The notes below the pieces were generated by a model that made no database searches, was not told where the DNA came from, and saw only the letters and a program-made list of their open reading frames with translations. A stretch of 64,000 bases of DNA from JAHELQ01 sp964491915. GTDB taxonomy: Bacteria; Acidobacteriota; Aminicenantia; UBA2199. Each line of letters opens with the position of its first letter. Position 1 is the stretch's first letter. The position numbers and the translations under genes were made by a program. The stretch lies in the NCBI GenBank assembly GCA_964491915.1, contig CAZBHS010000007.1, positions 62,001 to 126,000 of the forward strand, in the 5' to 3' direction. Shown piece after piece: positions 8,037 to 17,073 of this stretch.

Positions 8037-10115
8037 ATGAGCAAAGAGTTTAAACCGTTTATCTCTCCTGATGAGAACCTCAAGGAGTTTACACTAAGAG
8101 CTCTGCTGATTGGTTTGGTATTGGCGGTTGTTCTTGGAGCGGCTAACGCATATCTCGGCTTGAAAGCCGGTATGACGATTGCTGCGACATACCCTGCTGC
8201 TGTTTTGGGTATGGCTGTATTGAGACTGTTTAAAGACAGCAACATTTTGGAAGAAAATTTAACCCGTACTGTTGGATCAATAGGTGAATCCGTAGCGGCC
8301 GGCGCTATTTTTACACTCCCCGCTTTCCTTATTGCCGGTGTTTGGTCTAATGACTTTTTCGGCAGTTTTGCCGGTTATTGGAAATCCACCGTTATTATGT
8401 TGGTTGGTGGTATCGCAGGTATACTTTTCGTTACCTTGCTGCGCCGCGTGATGGTGGAAGATCCCGACCTACCGTTCCCTGAATCGGTAGCCGCGTCTGA
8501 AATCCACAAAGCAGGAAGAGGCGGCGCCACCGGTGCGAAGTATTTGTTCTACGCAATGGGTATCGGCGGTTTGACTGAATTCCTGATTAACTTTTCTGTG
8601 TTGAAAAAGGCCTGGTCCGGTTTCTTCGCTTTCGCGAAAAAAATTATTCCGGCCACTGGTCTTGGTAAATATGGATTGAGTTATGAGGGCGTAACCACCG
8701 GCGGCGGTTTCTTGTTGAAATCCCCCCGTTTGAGCCCCGCGTTTCTAGGTGTAGGATATATTATCGGTCCGAGATTGGCGGCATTGAACTTTGCCGGCGG
8801 TGTGTTGGCCTGGGGTCTGTTTGTACCGATTTTCCTGTTGGTACTGGCTCCGCAATTCGCCCCCTTTATCGGTAGTACCATTACCCTCGGCGGCCGCGAA
8901 GTGGCGTTGACCTGGGAATTTATCGCCGATAACATCATCTTCCCCAGCATCGTGAAACCTATCGCCATCGGCGGTATGTTGATGAGCGCGGCTTACACTC
9001 TTTATAATATGAGAAAGAGTTTGATTTCCGGTATCAAAAGATCCATCGATGACGTGAAAAAAGCTGCCACCGCTGAAGAAACAACCATGCGTACCGATAA
9101 AGATATCAACATCAAAACCGTATTCATGGGTTTGATCGGTATTTCTATCGTGACCTTCTTTGTGTATTGGTGGTTTATGGGCTTTACCGGCGAGCAGTTC
9201 ATGCCCGCGTTGGTAGCTGCCCTGGTAATGATGGTGGCTGGTTTCTTCTTCGCCGCTGTTTCCGGCTACCTGGTCGGTTTGATCGGCTCCTCCAACAATC
9301 CTATCTCCGGTTTGACAATTTCCACTCTGGTGGTGGCCGCCATATTGATGGTCGTTCTGGGCGCCACCGGGACCGAAGGTGTGATCGTCGTGTTGGCAGT
9401 TGCAGGTGTTATCTGCGTATCCGCCGCTGTGGCAGGCGAAATGCTCCAGGACCTCAAGGTTGGACATTTGCTGGGTGGTACTCCCTGGAAAATGCAGGTG
9501 GGCGATTTTATCGGTGTCATCATTTCCGCTTTGGTTATGTGGGTACCCCTGTTCATCCTGAACGCCGGCGATTTGAAGAGAGCCGCGATCGAAGGTTACC
9601 CCGGTGGTTTCGGCGGTAAAGAATTGGCTGCTCCTCAGGCTGGTTTGATGGCTCAGCTTTCCAAAGGTATTGTGTCCGGCGACATGGTATGGGCCCTTAT
9701 TATTGTGGGTATTATCATGGCCATCGGCTTCATCCTCCTGAAGGTCAAGAGCCCGATGCTGGTATGCGTCGGAATGTATCTCTCCTTCGGTACAGTCGCC
9801 GCAATTTTTGTCGGCGGTATCATCCGTGGCGTTGTGGATATGTTTATCGCCAGAAGAAAGCTTAACGAGAACCAGAAATCCCGTGTGGACAACAGGGGCG
9901 TACTTCTGGCTGCCGGTTTGATTGCCGGCGAGGCGTTGATGGGCCTTGTGTTCGCCGCGCTTGCTTTCTTTGAAATCGAAGTACCCAAACTGTGGCTCAA
10001 TTCACCTTATTTCTTGAGCGTGTTGGTGATGGTGGCCGTCGGTTACATACTGGTCAAATTGCCGCTGAACAACGCCGGCGATCCCGATGAACCGGCAGCT
10101 CCCACAGTCGGATAG
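8037..10115 (+). CDS. OPT-family oligopeptide transporter
   Basis: Integral membrane protein of 692 residues with some 15 hydrophobic helices, of the OPT (oligopeptide/iron-siderophore) superfamily. Typical features are FTLRALLIGLVLAVVLGAANAYLGLKAGMT in the first helix, PFPESVAASEIHKAG, and NPISGLTISTLVVAA in the middle. OPT proteins drive proton-coupled uptake of small peptides, which fits a peptide-fermenting organism with secreted peptidases. ATG 8037 has GAGAGG 8 nt upstream; the in-frame GTG at 8028 overlaps that site. The gene is monocistronic, with its own consensus promoter and a terminator. Confidence 0.93.
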   Translation: MSKEFKPFISPDENLKEFTLRALLIGLVLAVVLGAANAYLGLKAGMTIAATYPAAVLGMAVLRLFKDSNILEENLTRTVGSIGESVAAGAIFTLPAFLIAGVWSNDFFGSFAGYWKSTVIMLVGGIAGILFVTLLRRVMVEDPDLPFPESVAASEIHKAGRGGATGAKYLFYAMGIGGLTEFLINFSVLKKAWSGFFAFAKKIIPATGLGKYGLSYEGVTTGGGFLLKSPRLSPAFLGVGYIIGPRLAALNFAGGVLAWGLFVPIFLLVLAPQFAPFIGSTITLGGREVALTWEFIADNIIFPSIVKPIAIGGMLMSAAYTLYNMRKSLISGIKRSIDDVKKAATAEETTMRTDKDINIKTVFMGLIGISIVTFFVYWWFMGFTGEQFMPALVAALVMMVAGFFFAAVSGYLVGLIGSSNNPISGLTISTLVVAAILMVVLGATGTEGVIVVLAVAGVICVSAAVAGEMLQDLKVGHLLGGTPWKMQVGDFIGVIISALVMWVPLFILNAGDLKRAAIEGYPGGFGGKELAAPQAGLMAQLSKGIVSGDMVWALIIVGIIMAIGFILLKVKSPMLVCVGMYLSFGTVAAIFVGGIIRGVVDMFIARRKLNENQKSRVDNRGVLLAAGLIAGEALMGLVFAALAFFEIEVPKLWLNSPYFLSVLVMVAVGYILVKLPLNNAGDPDEPAAPTVG

Positions 10116-10140
10116 TTTTAGAAAATATATTGAATGATAT

Positions 10141-10182
10141 ACGCCGGTAAGGGCCTGGAAACGGGCCTTTACCGGTTTGTTT
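10141..10182 (+). terminator. Intrinsic-type terminator after the OPT gene
   Basis: GC-rich inverted repeat (CCGGTAA...GGCC with GGCC...TTACCGG, one bulged G) followed by a short T-rich tract. It lies 25 nt after the OPT stop codon. Confidence 0.65.
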
Positions 10183-10220
10183 TCGGATAGGAACCGATCG
10201 ATGCGAGGTTGAATAAGTAA

Positions 10221-10577
10221 ATGTTTGGTAAAAAGAAGAATAATGACACTCCCCAGGAAAACTACCTGGATAAAGTACCCGTCAAGAATATTGAATGGGA
10301 GAAAGATGACAGGGAACACGTTTACCTTCTGAAGGAAAAATCAAAGAAGAAAGTGATGAAGAAATTGATTGGTATGTTCGGAAAGAGCCAATTCTTCAGA
10401 ATTCATCTGGATGAACTTGGAACCGCCACCTGGATGTTTATTGACGGGGCACGTTCAATTTATGAAATCAGCAACCTATTGAAGGAGGCATTCGCTGAAA
10501 AAATCGAACCGGCCGAACAGCGAGTGGCGGCCTTTATCGCGATGCTGAAGAAAAACGATTTTATCACTTTTTGTTAA
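10221..10577 (+). CDS. PqqD-like (RRE-fold) protein
   Basis: Basic 118-residue protein. Residues ~60-118 (RIHLDELGTATWMFIDGARSIYEISNLL... FIAMLKKNDFI) match the PqqD/RiPP-recognition-element winged-helix fold: the LDExGTxxW motif, then a helical half with an I-YEI turn. The first ~55 residues are Lys-rich. True PqqD proteins present a precursor peptide to a radical SAM enzyme. Here the next gene is a radical SAM protein, but of the KamA aminomutase type, which is not known to need an RRE, and I see no precursor-peptide ORF. It is probably one of the standalone PqqD-family proteins common in anaerobes, of unknown role. Confidence 0.72.
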   Translation: MFGKKKNNDTPQENYLDKVPVKNIEWEKDDREHVYLLKEKSKKKVMKKLIGMFGKSQFFRIHLDELGTATWMFIDGARSIYEISNLLKEAFAEKIEPAEQRVAAFIAMLKKNDFITFC

Positions 10578-10642
10578 TATTTTACTCAAGGCTTTTGCAC
10601 TAAATTCTAATTAGAAAATCTAAATCGATAGATCCGCAACAA

Positions 10643-10671
10643 TTGATTTTTCACGTTAAATATATTATATT
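10643..10671 (+). promoter_or_regulatory. Promoter of the KamA-family gene
   Basis: TTGATT (10643-10648), 17 bp, TATATT (10666-10671). It leaves a leader of about 90 nt before the ATG at 10772, which has AAGGAGG in place. The radical SAM gene is therefore probably transcribed apart from the PqqD-like gene. Confidence 0.6.
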
Positions 10672-10771
10672 ATGGGTGTATTGGTTATTATTGCCGGAAT
10701 TCGAACGGCCGCTGATTTTATTTAGTAATAATTCAAACTGACAAAACCAAATCGATAAGGAGGATTTCGCC

Positions 10772-12589
10772 ATGAACGAGACGATGAGAAATATGGCCAA
10801 GCGTTGGAGGAGGTGCTGGGGAATCGCTCCTGATATTTTTATTCTTTTGAGTGAAAGCAAAACGTTGGGATCTGCCAGGCGTAAGATCATGACCTATTTA
10901 GAAGCCTCGGAGACCAACTTTCGCAACGACTATTTCGAGATCTCGAATTGGGATTATATACTGTTGAAAGACGCGATATTTGTGTTGAAGAAAATATTTT
11001 CAAAAAACAGCGAGCGGATTGGGGGCGATTCGCCTTTGAAATATCTTTGGGAGGCGGCGGCTATAGGCGATAGCGAGGTTTCGGATGGCTTTATAGATGA
11101 ATTTGAACATCTGTTCCGGGCAATTAAAGGGAGTTCCAGGGTTTATCCCTCTCATATGATGGAAGGCGCTGTGTCGCCGGATTACGAACAATATGAAGGC
11201 CGTGAAAAAGCCGTCAAAAGGTCCCATTTTTTGGATGAGCTGGGGGACAAGATGGACACATATATCAATCGTTACCCCCATGGCTTGTTTCCGAATATCG
11301 AGAAGGCCCGTACAGAAAACAAACGCCGTATCATGGAGGTGTTTGGCGCCACTGAAGATGAGTGGAATGATTATAAATGGCAATTTCGAAATGTCGTCAA
11401 GAGTAAAAAAGATATTGAACGGCTGAAAAAAGCGATTTCTATCGATCGGGAGCAAGAAAATGCCATTCTTTTGGCTCTCGCGAATAAAATACCATTTGGA
11501 GTGACTCCCCATTACCTCCATTTAATGGATTATGAACCCAGCGCCAATGATTTCGCGGTCCGCCGCCAGGTTTTTCCTCCATTGAGCTATGTTCAAGCTG
11601 TGATGTCTCACAAAAAAAATCGTGCCAGTCAATTGGATTTCATGTTGGAACGGGATACCTCTCCAGTGGACCATATTACCCGTCGGTATGTGAAGGTCTG
11701 CATCATGAAGCCCTATGACACTTGTCCTCAGATTTGCGTATATTGCCAGAGGAATTGGGAGATCACCTCTCCGTTCGACAGTCACGCCCAGGTAGCGAAG
11801 AAAGATATCGATAAAGCCGTCAAATGGGTGTCAAAGCATAAACACATTATGGATATTTTGGTGACCGGCGGAGATCCTCTCATTTTGAGTAATGAAAAAC
11901 TAGACGATTTGCTGGGGCAATTATCTGAAATACCCCATCTCAAGAGTATTCGAATCGCGTCTCGCATCCCTATCACTGTTCCTCAACGCTTTGACGATGA
12001 GTTAATCGATATTCTCTCTAAATACAACGAACCGTTCAAGCGCGTCGTATATATGGTTACCCATTTTGAACATCCGTATGAGATTTGCCGCGAGAGTGCG
12101 GAAGCGATTCAAAAAATGAGGATGAGGGGGATCAACTTCTACAATCAGCAAGTTTTCACGTTTGCCAATAGTAAGCGCTTCGAGACAGTTTCGCTGAGGA
12201 TCGCTCTAAAAATGATCGGGGTGGATCCATATTATGTCTTCAACATGAAAGGGAAGAAGGAGATGCAAGATTACGCTGTTCCGGTCTCCCGGATCCTCCA
12301 GGAGCGAAAAGAGGAAGCCCGTTTACTTCCAGGTATCTACCGCACCGACGAACCGGTGTTCAATGTTCCGTTTCTAGGCAAAAACCACATGCGTTCTCGA
12401 CAGGATCATGAATTGGTTTCTATTTTAACGGATGGACGCCGTGTCTATGCGTTCCACCCCTGGGAAAAAAATATCAGGGGGGTTGATTCTTATTATTATA
12501 CCGACGTTTCTATTAAAGAATACTTGAACCGGTTGCAAGAAATAGGGGAAGATCCTGATGAATATTGGAGTATTTGGTATTATTACTAG
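10772..12589 (+). CDS. KamA-family radical SAM 2,3-aminomutase, probably acting on glutamate
   Basis: PLP- and SAM-dependent aminomutase of 605 residues; lysine 2,3-aminomutase itself is about 416. The first ~220 residues are an unrecognised helical extension. The radical SAM cluster is CPQICVYC (Cys318, Cys322, Cys325), followed by LVTGGDPLIL. The PLP lysine is probably Lys537 in FLGKNHM. Lysine aminomutase binds its substrate with two Asp (293 and 330 in the Clostridium enzyme, from memory); counting from the shared PYY block, the first position is Lys493 here and the second Asn531. The same Asp-to-Lys and Asp-to-Asn swap was reported for glutamate 2,3-aminomutase, so beta-glutamate synthesis (osmolyte) is a better guess than lysine fermentation. 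AAGGAGG precedes the ATG. Confidence 0.85.
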   Translation: MNETMRNMAKRWRRCWGIAPDIFILLSESKTLGSARRKIMTYLEASETNFRNDYFEISNWDYILLKDAIFVLKKIFSKNSERIGGDSPLKYLWEAAAIGDSEVSDGFIDEFEHLFRAIKGSSRVYPSHMMEGAVSPDYEQYEGREKAVKRSHFLDELGDKMDTYINRYPHGLFPNIEKARTENKRRIMEVFGATEDEWNDYKWQFRNVVKSKKDIERLKKAISIDREQENAILLALANKIPFGVTPHYLHLMDYEPSANDFAVRRQVFPPLSYVQAVMSHKKNRASQLDFMLERDTSPVDHITRRYVKVCIMKPYDTCPQICVYCQRNWEITSPFDSHAQVAKKDIDKAVKWVSKHKHIMDILVTGGDPLILSNEKLDDLLGQLSEIPHLKSIRIASRIPITVPQRFDDELIDILSKYNEPFKRVVYMVTHFEHPYEICRESAEAIQKMRMRGINFYNQQVFTFANSKRFETVSLRIALKMIGVDPYYVFNMKGKKEMQDYAVPVSRILQERKEEARLLPGIYRTDEPVFNVPFLGKNHMRSRQDHELVSILTDGRRVYAFHPWEKNIRGVDSYYYTDVSIKEYLNRLQEIGEDPDEYWSIWYYY

Positions 12590-12720
12590 CGGTTGAGACT
12601 CAACGTTTATTTGGCGATATAAAAAAAATTCAGTTTGAAACTTTTGGCGGGACCGGCGCATCTACTAGGCATGAAGATGAACATTAGACTAATTTCAGAT
12701 CTAAGAGCAAGGAGTGGGCG

Positions 12721-14502
12721 ATGAAGCGCATGATTATATTTCTATTGATAATATGGACATTGTTTACTTATACATTTTCCCAGGAAAATATAAAAGGGTT
12801 CGAAAAAGAGGTGAAGGGAGTATTGGACAAAGTGTCCCCCTCTATCGTCAAGGTGGTGACGGAGAATCATAGAAAATATGTGGCCACTGGAATCGCCATC
12901 GAGCCTGATCTGGTATTGACCACCACATTGGTGGTGAGACGCCCCTTTCAACGTATTTATGTGCAAACCGTCGATAATAAAAAATATAACGCCGTCGTAA
13001 AGGGTAAAGATCAACGTTCCGCGTTGACATTGCTCAAATTGGACAGCAAAGCGTTGACTCCTCTCAAACGATCCGATCAACTGAATGTAGGTGAATGGAT
13101 CGCGCTGGTGGGGGTCTTTTACAATAATTTCCCCGCTATCTCCCAGGGGATTGTCAGTAGTTACGCCGATGGAGAAATTATTTTGAATGCGCCCATCGCT
13201 CCCGGCGTTTCAGGTGGCGCCGTGGTCAATAAATCGGGAGAATTGGTGGGGGTCCTTCGTGGACGGGTCGGTTTTTCGTCGGCTCCGGATCTGTCTTTCC
13301 GGGGGGGCGAAGAGGAAATCGTTCTCAGAGGCGCCAAACAAAAGAATATGGATTTATCTTACGCCATCCCCACCGGTTTGGTGATGCGGATTGCGTCGCA
13401 ATTGGAAAAACATGGACGGGTGAAGCGGGGGTATTTCGGCGTGCTGATGGCTCCTGGAGGAGACAATGCTCAGGCGATTGTCGATGAGGTGCTGAAGGGT
13501 TCTCCGGCGGAGGAAGCGGGAATTCGCAGGGGAGATCGAATCGTTTCCATCGATAAAGTGGACGTGAAGAATCCCAATATGCTACCGCGATTGGTCAGTA
13601 ATCTGATTCCCGGTACTGTCATAAAGGTGGAGTTGCAAAGGCCGCAAAACAAGAAACTCGATCGCGTGCTGGTGAAGGTTGGGGAGCTCGATGATCAAGG
13701 GGAATATGTTGTCAGGGATTTTGGAGATTTTTCCGTCCGTGTTCCTGAATTCCAGGTGTTTCAGCAGCAACGGGGAGCGCTGCCCAGGGTTGAACAATTT
13801 GTATTCCAATTCAGTGGCGGGCAAAAGACGTTGGGCATCGATGTCAAACGGGTGCAGGGCCCCATGGCCGCCGGACCGGGCGGATCGACCGGTCAGGGGT
13901 TATTGGTGAAAACCGTTCATCCCGGAGGCCCCGCCGAGAGGGCCGGTATTAGAGCCGGCGACATTATTGTGAGCGCAAATGGCAATAGAATCGGCAAAAT
14001 TTCCGATTTTCGCTCAGTCCTCGTTGGTTTGAAAGATCAAGAGGCCATGGAGCTCGAGTTCGAACGGTCCGGGAAGTTGCAAAAAATCCAGGTGGTGCCG
14101 GAAATCAAAGAACCCGGCGCTTTTAATTGGCGGGATTTCCGTGATAATTTAAAGCGTTATTCATTCCAGTTGGATGATAATGACATGGCAATGGTACAGA
14201 AGAAACTGGAGATATTAAAAGCCCAAATACTTTACCTTAACAGCCGGATATGGACGGCCCGGGAACAAGATCTAGAAAAATTGAAAACAGACATACAATT
14301 ATTGAAAGAGAAGGCCGGGCTTTATTATCAAGAATCTCTAAAAAAACTCCAAGAACAGAAAGATAATGTGAACGATGAGCTCGATGGATTGAGGCGTGAA
14401 ATGGAAGAGCTCAAACAAAAATGGCAAACACGAGAACAAAAAAAAAATAAAAAGCCTGCAAAGAGTAATACGCAACAAGGCCACAGCAGTGAGCTTATCT
14501 AA
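12721..14502 (+). CDS. HtrA/DegP-like protein with degenerate catalytic triad, two PDZ domains and a coiled-coil tail
   Basis: Exported 593-residue protein: signal peptide (1-20), trypsin-like domain (~25-225), PDZ1 (~235-330), PDZ2 (~375-460) and a charged coiled coil (~490-580). Aligned with DegP, the triad is broken. The His site in VLTNNHVV reads VLTTTLVV (Leu70), the Asp site in RSDIAL reads RSALTL (Ala101), and only the nucleophile Ser164 survives in PGVSGGAVVN. It should be unable to act as a normal serine protease and may be a periplasmic chaperone, scaffold or peptide sensor. Both PDZ domains keep intact loops and GIRxGDxIxS segments, so the protein looks maintained, not decaying. 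AAGGAG precedes the ATG. Confidence 0.88.
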   Translation: MKRMIIFLLIIWTLFTYTFSQENIKGFEKEVKGVLDKVSPSIVKVVTENHRKYVATGIAIEPDLVLTTTLVVRRPFQRIYVQTVDNKKYNAVVKGKDQRSALTLLKLDSKALTPLKRSDQLNVGEWIALVGVFYNNFPAISQGIVSSYADGEIILNAPIAPGVSGGAVVNKSGELVGVLRGRVGFSSAPDLSFRGGEEEIVLRGAKQKNMDLSYAIPTGLVMRIASQLEKHGRVKRGYFGVLMAPGGDNAQAIVDEVLKGSPAEEAGIRRGDRIVSIDKVDVKNPNMLPRLVSNLIPGTVIKVELQRPQNKKLDRVLVKVGELDDQGEYVVRDFGDFSVRVPEFQVFQQQRGALPRVEQFVFQFSGGQKTLGIDVKRVQGPMAAGPGGSTGQGLLVKTVHPGGPAERAGIRAGDIIVSANGNRIGKISDFRSVLVGLKDQEAMELEFERSGKLQKIQVVPEIKEPGAFNWRDFRDNLKRYSFQLDDNDMAMVQKKLEILKAQILYLNSRIWTAREQDLEKLKTDIQLLKEKAGLYYQESLKKLQEQKDNVNDELDGLRREMEELKQKWQTREQKKNKKPAKSNTQQGHSSELI

Positions 14503-14534
14503 ACTTACTAACCATGACCTCCTTTAATAGCGTT

Positions 14535-14590
14535 GCGCATTCAATCCCGGAATGGGAGCCTGGGATTGAATGCGCAGCTCTGTTTTTTAT
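14535..14590 (+). terminator. Perfect 14-bp hairpin with T-tract after the HtrA-like gene
   Basis: Arms 14535-14548 and 14562-14575 pair perfectly over 14 bp around a 13-nt loop, followed by a run of six Ts. It is a strong terminator. Part of the left arm (CTTCAATCCCGG) recurs at about 14596-14607, hinting at a repeat-derived origin. Confidence 0.75.
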
Positions 14591-14612
14591 GTGCCCTTCA
14601 ATCCCGGAGTAG

Positions 14613-14640
14613 TTGACAGCAAGAATAAATTTGTTAAAAT
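14613..14640 (+). promoter_or_regulatory. Promoter of the M23 peptidase gene
   Basis: TTGACA (14613-14618), 16 bp, TAAAAT (14635-14640), directly behind the preceding terminator and about 140 nt before the ATG at 14782. Confidence 0.65.
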
Positions 14641-14781
14641 TTATCAATGGGAAAGGAAATAAAGACAATTGCCGTCTATCCCTGATTGTGTGATGCTCTA
14701 GACCAGAAAGCAGGGCGACCTTGAAATGTAATCCCTGTTTCGTGTAGAATGATAGATCTGAATCGATTAAGGATAAATACA

Positions 14782-17019
14782 ATGAGAAAATTGGCCCTGT
14801 TCATGATTGGAATATTGTGTGTCGGCCCGTACTTTTTCGCGGACAACGCTAGTAATAGAAAATATCGTTGGCCTCTGGATATAGACAATGGTTTTAGTTC
14901 ATCGTTCCAGGAGTTCAGGGGTAACCATTTTCATGCCGGCCTCGACTTGCGTACCTACCAGAAAACCGGTTACCCTGTGTACGCCATCGCCGACGGCACT
15001 GTGTACCGGATACGGAGTGTGCGCAGAGGGAGCGGACACGCGGTGTTTCTAAAGCATCGTGATGGATATAATTCCAATTACTTCCACCTTGAAAAGTATG
15101 CCGGAGAGATCCAACAGGTGGCCGCGCGCCTGCGGCGATCAAAGGGCACCAGGTATTTCGGCGACTATTATTTGAAGAAACCGATTGTTGTGAAAAGGGG
15201 TGATTTATTGGCCTATAGCGGTGAAAGTGGAGCCGGTTTTCCCCATCTTCACCTGGAAATCAGAGATGACCGTTATCACGCCGTCAACCCGTTCCCCCTA
15301 CTTGACAGTCCGCGGACCGACGCGAATCTACCGGTGATGCATTCGATTTTGCTTCGTTCCCGGGGAAATTCCCTTATCAATGGGGAGGTTGGCGAAGCCA
15401 CCTTTAAATTGGTCGGTGTTTCTGGGGATAGGAGCCGGTACGAAACGGTGAAACCGATCATTGTAACCGGAGCTTTTGATCTCTTGTTGAATGCCAGGGA
15501 TATTGCCGACACCGGCAAAAAGGTTTCTCCATACGCGATTGAGGGCAAAATTGATGGACAAGAGGTGTTCAGTCTCAGCTTCGACCGGTTTTCCTGGGAG
15601 GACAACAATCAATTGGGGTTTGTCTATGACATGGACTATTCCAGCCCCAGCCGCTATTATTTCAATCTATTTTCTCAAACAGGATATGATCTCGAACGGA
15701 GGCAGTTGCCGTTTGCCGATTGGTGGCTGGGTAACGCCGATGGGATTCACCGTCTGGAATTGGATGTTCGCGATAACTTCGATAATTCGATTCATGGTAG
15801 TGTGGATCTTTTGAAGTTGCCTGTCCCCGCCGTTCAGACTTCTTCGCTGCGGCGGGTGAGTGATGGTTTTGTTGTCAATGTCGGCCAAATGGATGCTCCG
15901 GGTTGCCATGAGTTGCGGTTCGAGATGGTGGATATCGATAACAAGCCGGTTGGCTCGGTAATTCTAGAGGATTTCCAGGCCTCTGGGGGACGGGAGTTTG
16001 TGCTGGGAGATCCATCCGCCGAGGCTGTGTTTCTGGATATTTATTTTGTAAGAGATGGGATTTCCTATTACCGGAAGCGCACGGTTCTCGATACGTCGTC
16101 GCTTGGTTCCATATCTATCGTGGATGTTTCGGTGGAGCCGTTTGTCAATCGGGATTCGCTGTTTCTTCTGGTCAAGGATTTTCCGCTCCCGGCTGAATAT
16201 GTGCGCTTACAGGTGATGCGCGGGGGCGAAACCATTGATGTGGCGCCCGAGGCCCGTGCCGGCGGACTTTATTTTCGTTTCACTCCACCGCCTCCGGGGG
16301 ATGAGGGCGGAGATCTTGTGTTGTCCTTTATTGTGTCCAATGGGAACCAGGAGATTGGGAAATTTCAGAAATACATGAAGGTTCTTCTATTGCAGGACAA
16401 TAAAGCGCTTAGCTTTGATTGGAAAGAGTTTTCCGCCCATTTTGAGCGGCGGTCTGTACGCCAACCGCGGGTGCTTTTGGCGGAAGAAAAGAACTTCTCT
16501 TCGCGATACCCCGTGCTATCGAGGCAAATCAGCCTATCGCCCTACAATTTTCCGTTTCTTGATAAGGTGTTTTACCGGTTTTCGGTCAAGGTGGAAAAAC
16601 CCCGGCAGGTAGGGATTTTCAAATATAGTTACGGAGGGAAAAAATGGAGGTATGTGGCGACCTCGTATCATGCCGCAGACCATACCTTTTCCACCCGGCG
16701 CATATCTTCCGGCGTTTTTGCTTTAATGAGAGATGTATTCCCTCCCCGAATACATTTCGACCGCCCTTCCAGCCAGTCTTTCAACCACTTGAAATCATTG
16801 ACGGTGCGAATCGAGGATCAAGGAAAAGGAGTCGATAGTCTTTCGCTGAAAGTATTCTTGAATGGGAAGCCTGTGGATTGCGAGTATGATCCTGATTGGA
16901 AACATGTAAAAATCCGGGACTTCACCCATAAGTCCATGGGTAAAAACGTACTTGTGGTCCGGGTAGAGGACCGGGCCGGCAACCAGAGCCGCAACTCTTT
17001 CAAATTTTACCTAAAATAG
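14782..17019 (+). CDS. M23-family (LytM-type) metallopeptidase with long C-terminal beta region
   Basis: Exported 745-residue protein. The start at 14782 has AAGGA 8 nt upstream and opens a signal peptide (MRKLALFMIGILCVGPYFFA). The LytM domain occupies about residues 30-180. The zinc ligands are His51 and Asp55 in HAGLD and His157 in HLHLE, with His155 as the likely general acid/base, so the peptidoglycan endopeptidase site is complete. The remaining ~560 residues are beta-rich and unassigned; their end (DKVFYRFSVKV..., VEDRAGNQS) resembles Ig-like or bacterial adhesin modules. It is probably a periplasmic or surface cell-wall hydrolase. A PAP2 phosphatase follows, consistent with an envelope-maintenance cluster. 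Confidence 0.87.
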   Translation: MRKLALFMIGILCVGPYFFADNASNRKYRWPLDIDNGFSSSFQEFRGNHFHAGLDLRTYQKTGYPVYAIADGTVYRIRSVRRGSGHAVFLKHRDGYNSNYFHLEKYAGEIQQVAARLRRSKGTRYFGDYYLKKPIVVKRGDLLAYSGESGAGFPHLHLEIRDDRYHAVNPFPLLDSPRTDANLPVMHSILLRSRGNSLINGEVGEATFKLVGVSGDRSRYETVKPIIVTGAFDLLLNARDIADTGKKVSPYAIEGKIDGQEVFSLSFDRFSWEDNNQLGFVYDMDYSSPSRYYFNLFSQTGYDLERRQLPFADWWLGNADGIHRLELDVRDNFDNSIHGSVDLLKLPVPAVQTSSLRRVSDGFVVNVGQMDAPGCHELRFEMVDIDNKPVGSVILEDFQASGGREFVLGDPSAEAVFLDIYFVRDGISYYRKRTVLDTSSLGSISIVDVSVEPFVNRDSLFLLVKDFPLPAEYVRLQVMRGGETIDVAPEARAGGLYFRFTPPPPGDEGGDLVLSFIVSNGNQEIGKFQKYMKVLLLQDNKALSFDWKEFSAHFERRSVRQPRVLLAEEKNFSSRYPVLSRQISLSPYNFPFLDKVFYRFSVKVEKPRQVGIFKYSYGGKKWRYVATSYHAADHTFSTRRISSGVFALMRDVFPPRIHFDRPSSQSFNHLKSLTVRIEDQGKGVDSLSLKVFLNGKPVDCEYDPDWKHVKIRDFTHKSMGKNVLVVRVEDRAGNQSRNSFKFYLK

Positions 17020-17073
17020 TATGGTATCCCGTTTTTGGGTTGCGATTTATTGCGAATTATACTATCATCCTGT

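Noticed and set aside
10221..12589. RiPP biosynthesis cluster (PqqD plus radical SAM)
   Set aside because: The radical SAM protein belongs to the KamA aminomutase family, has its own promoter, and no precursor-peptide ORF or exporter lies nearby.
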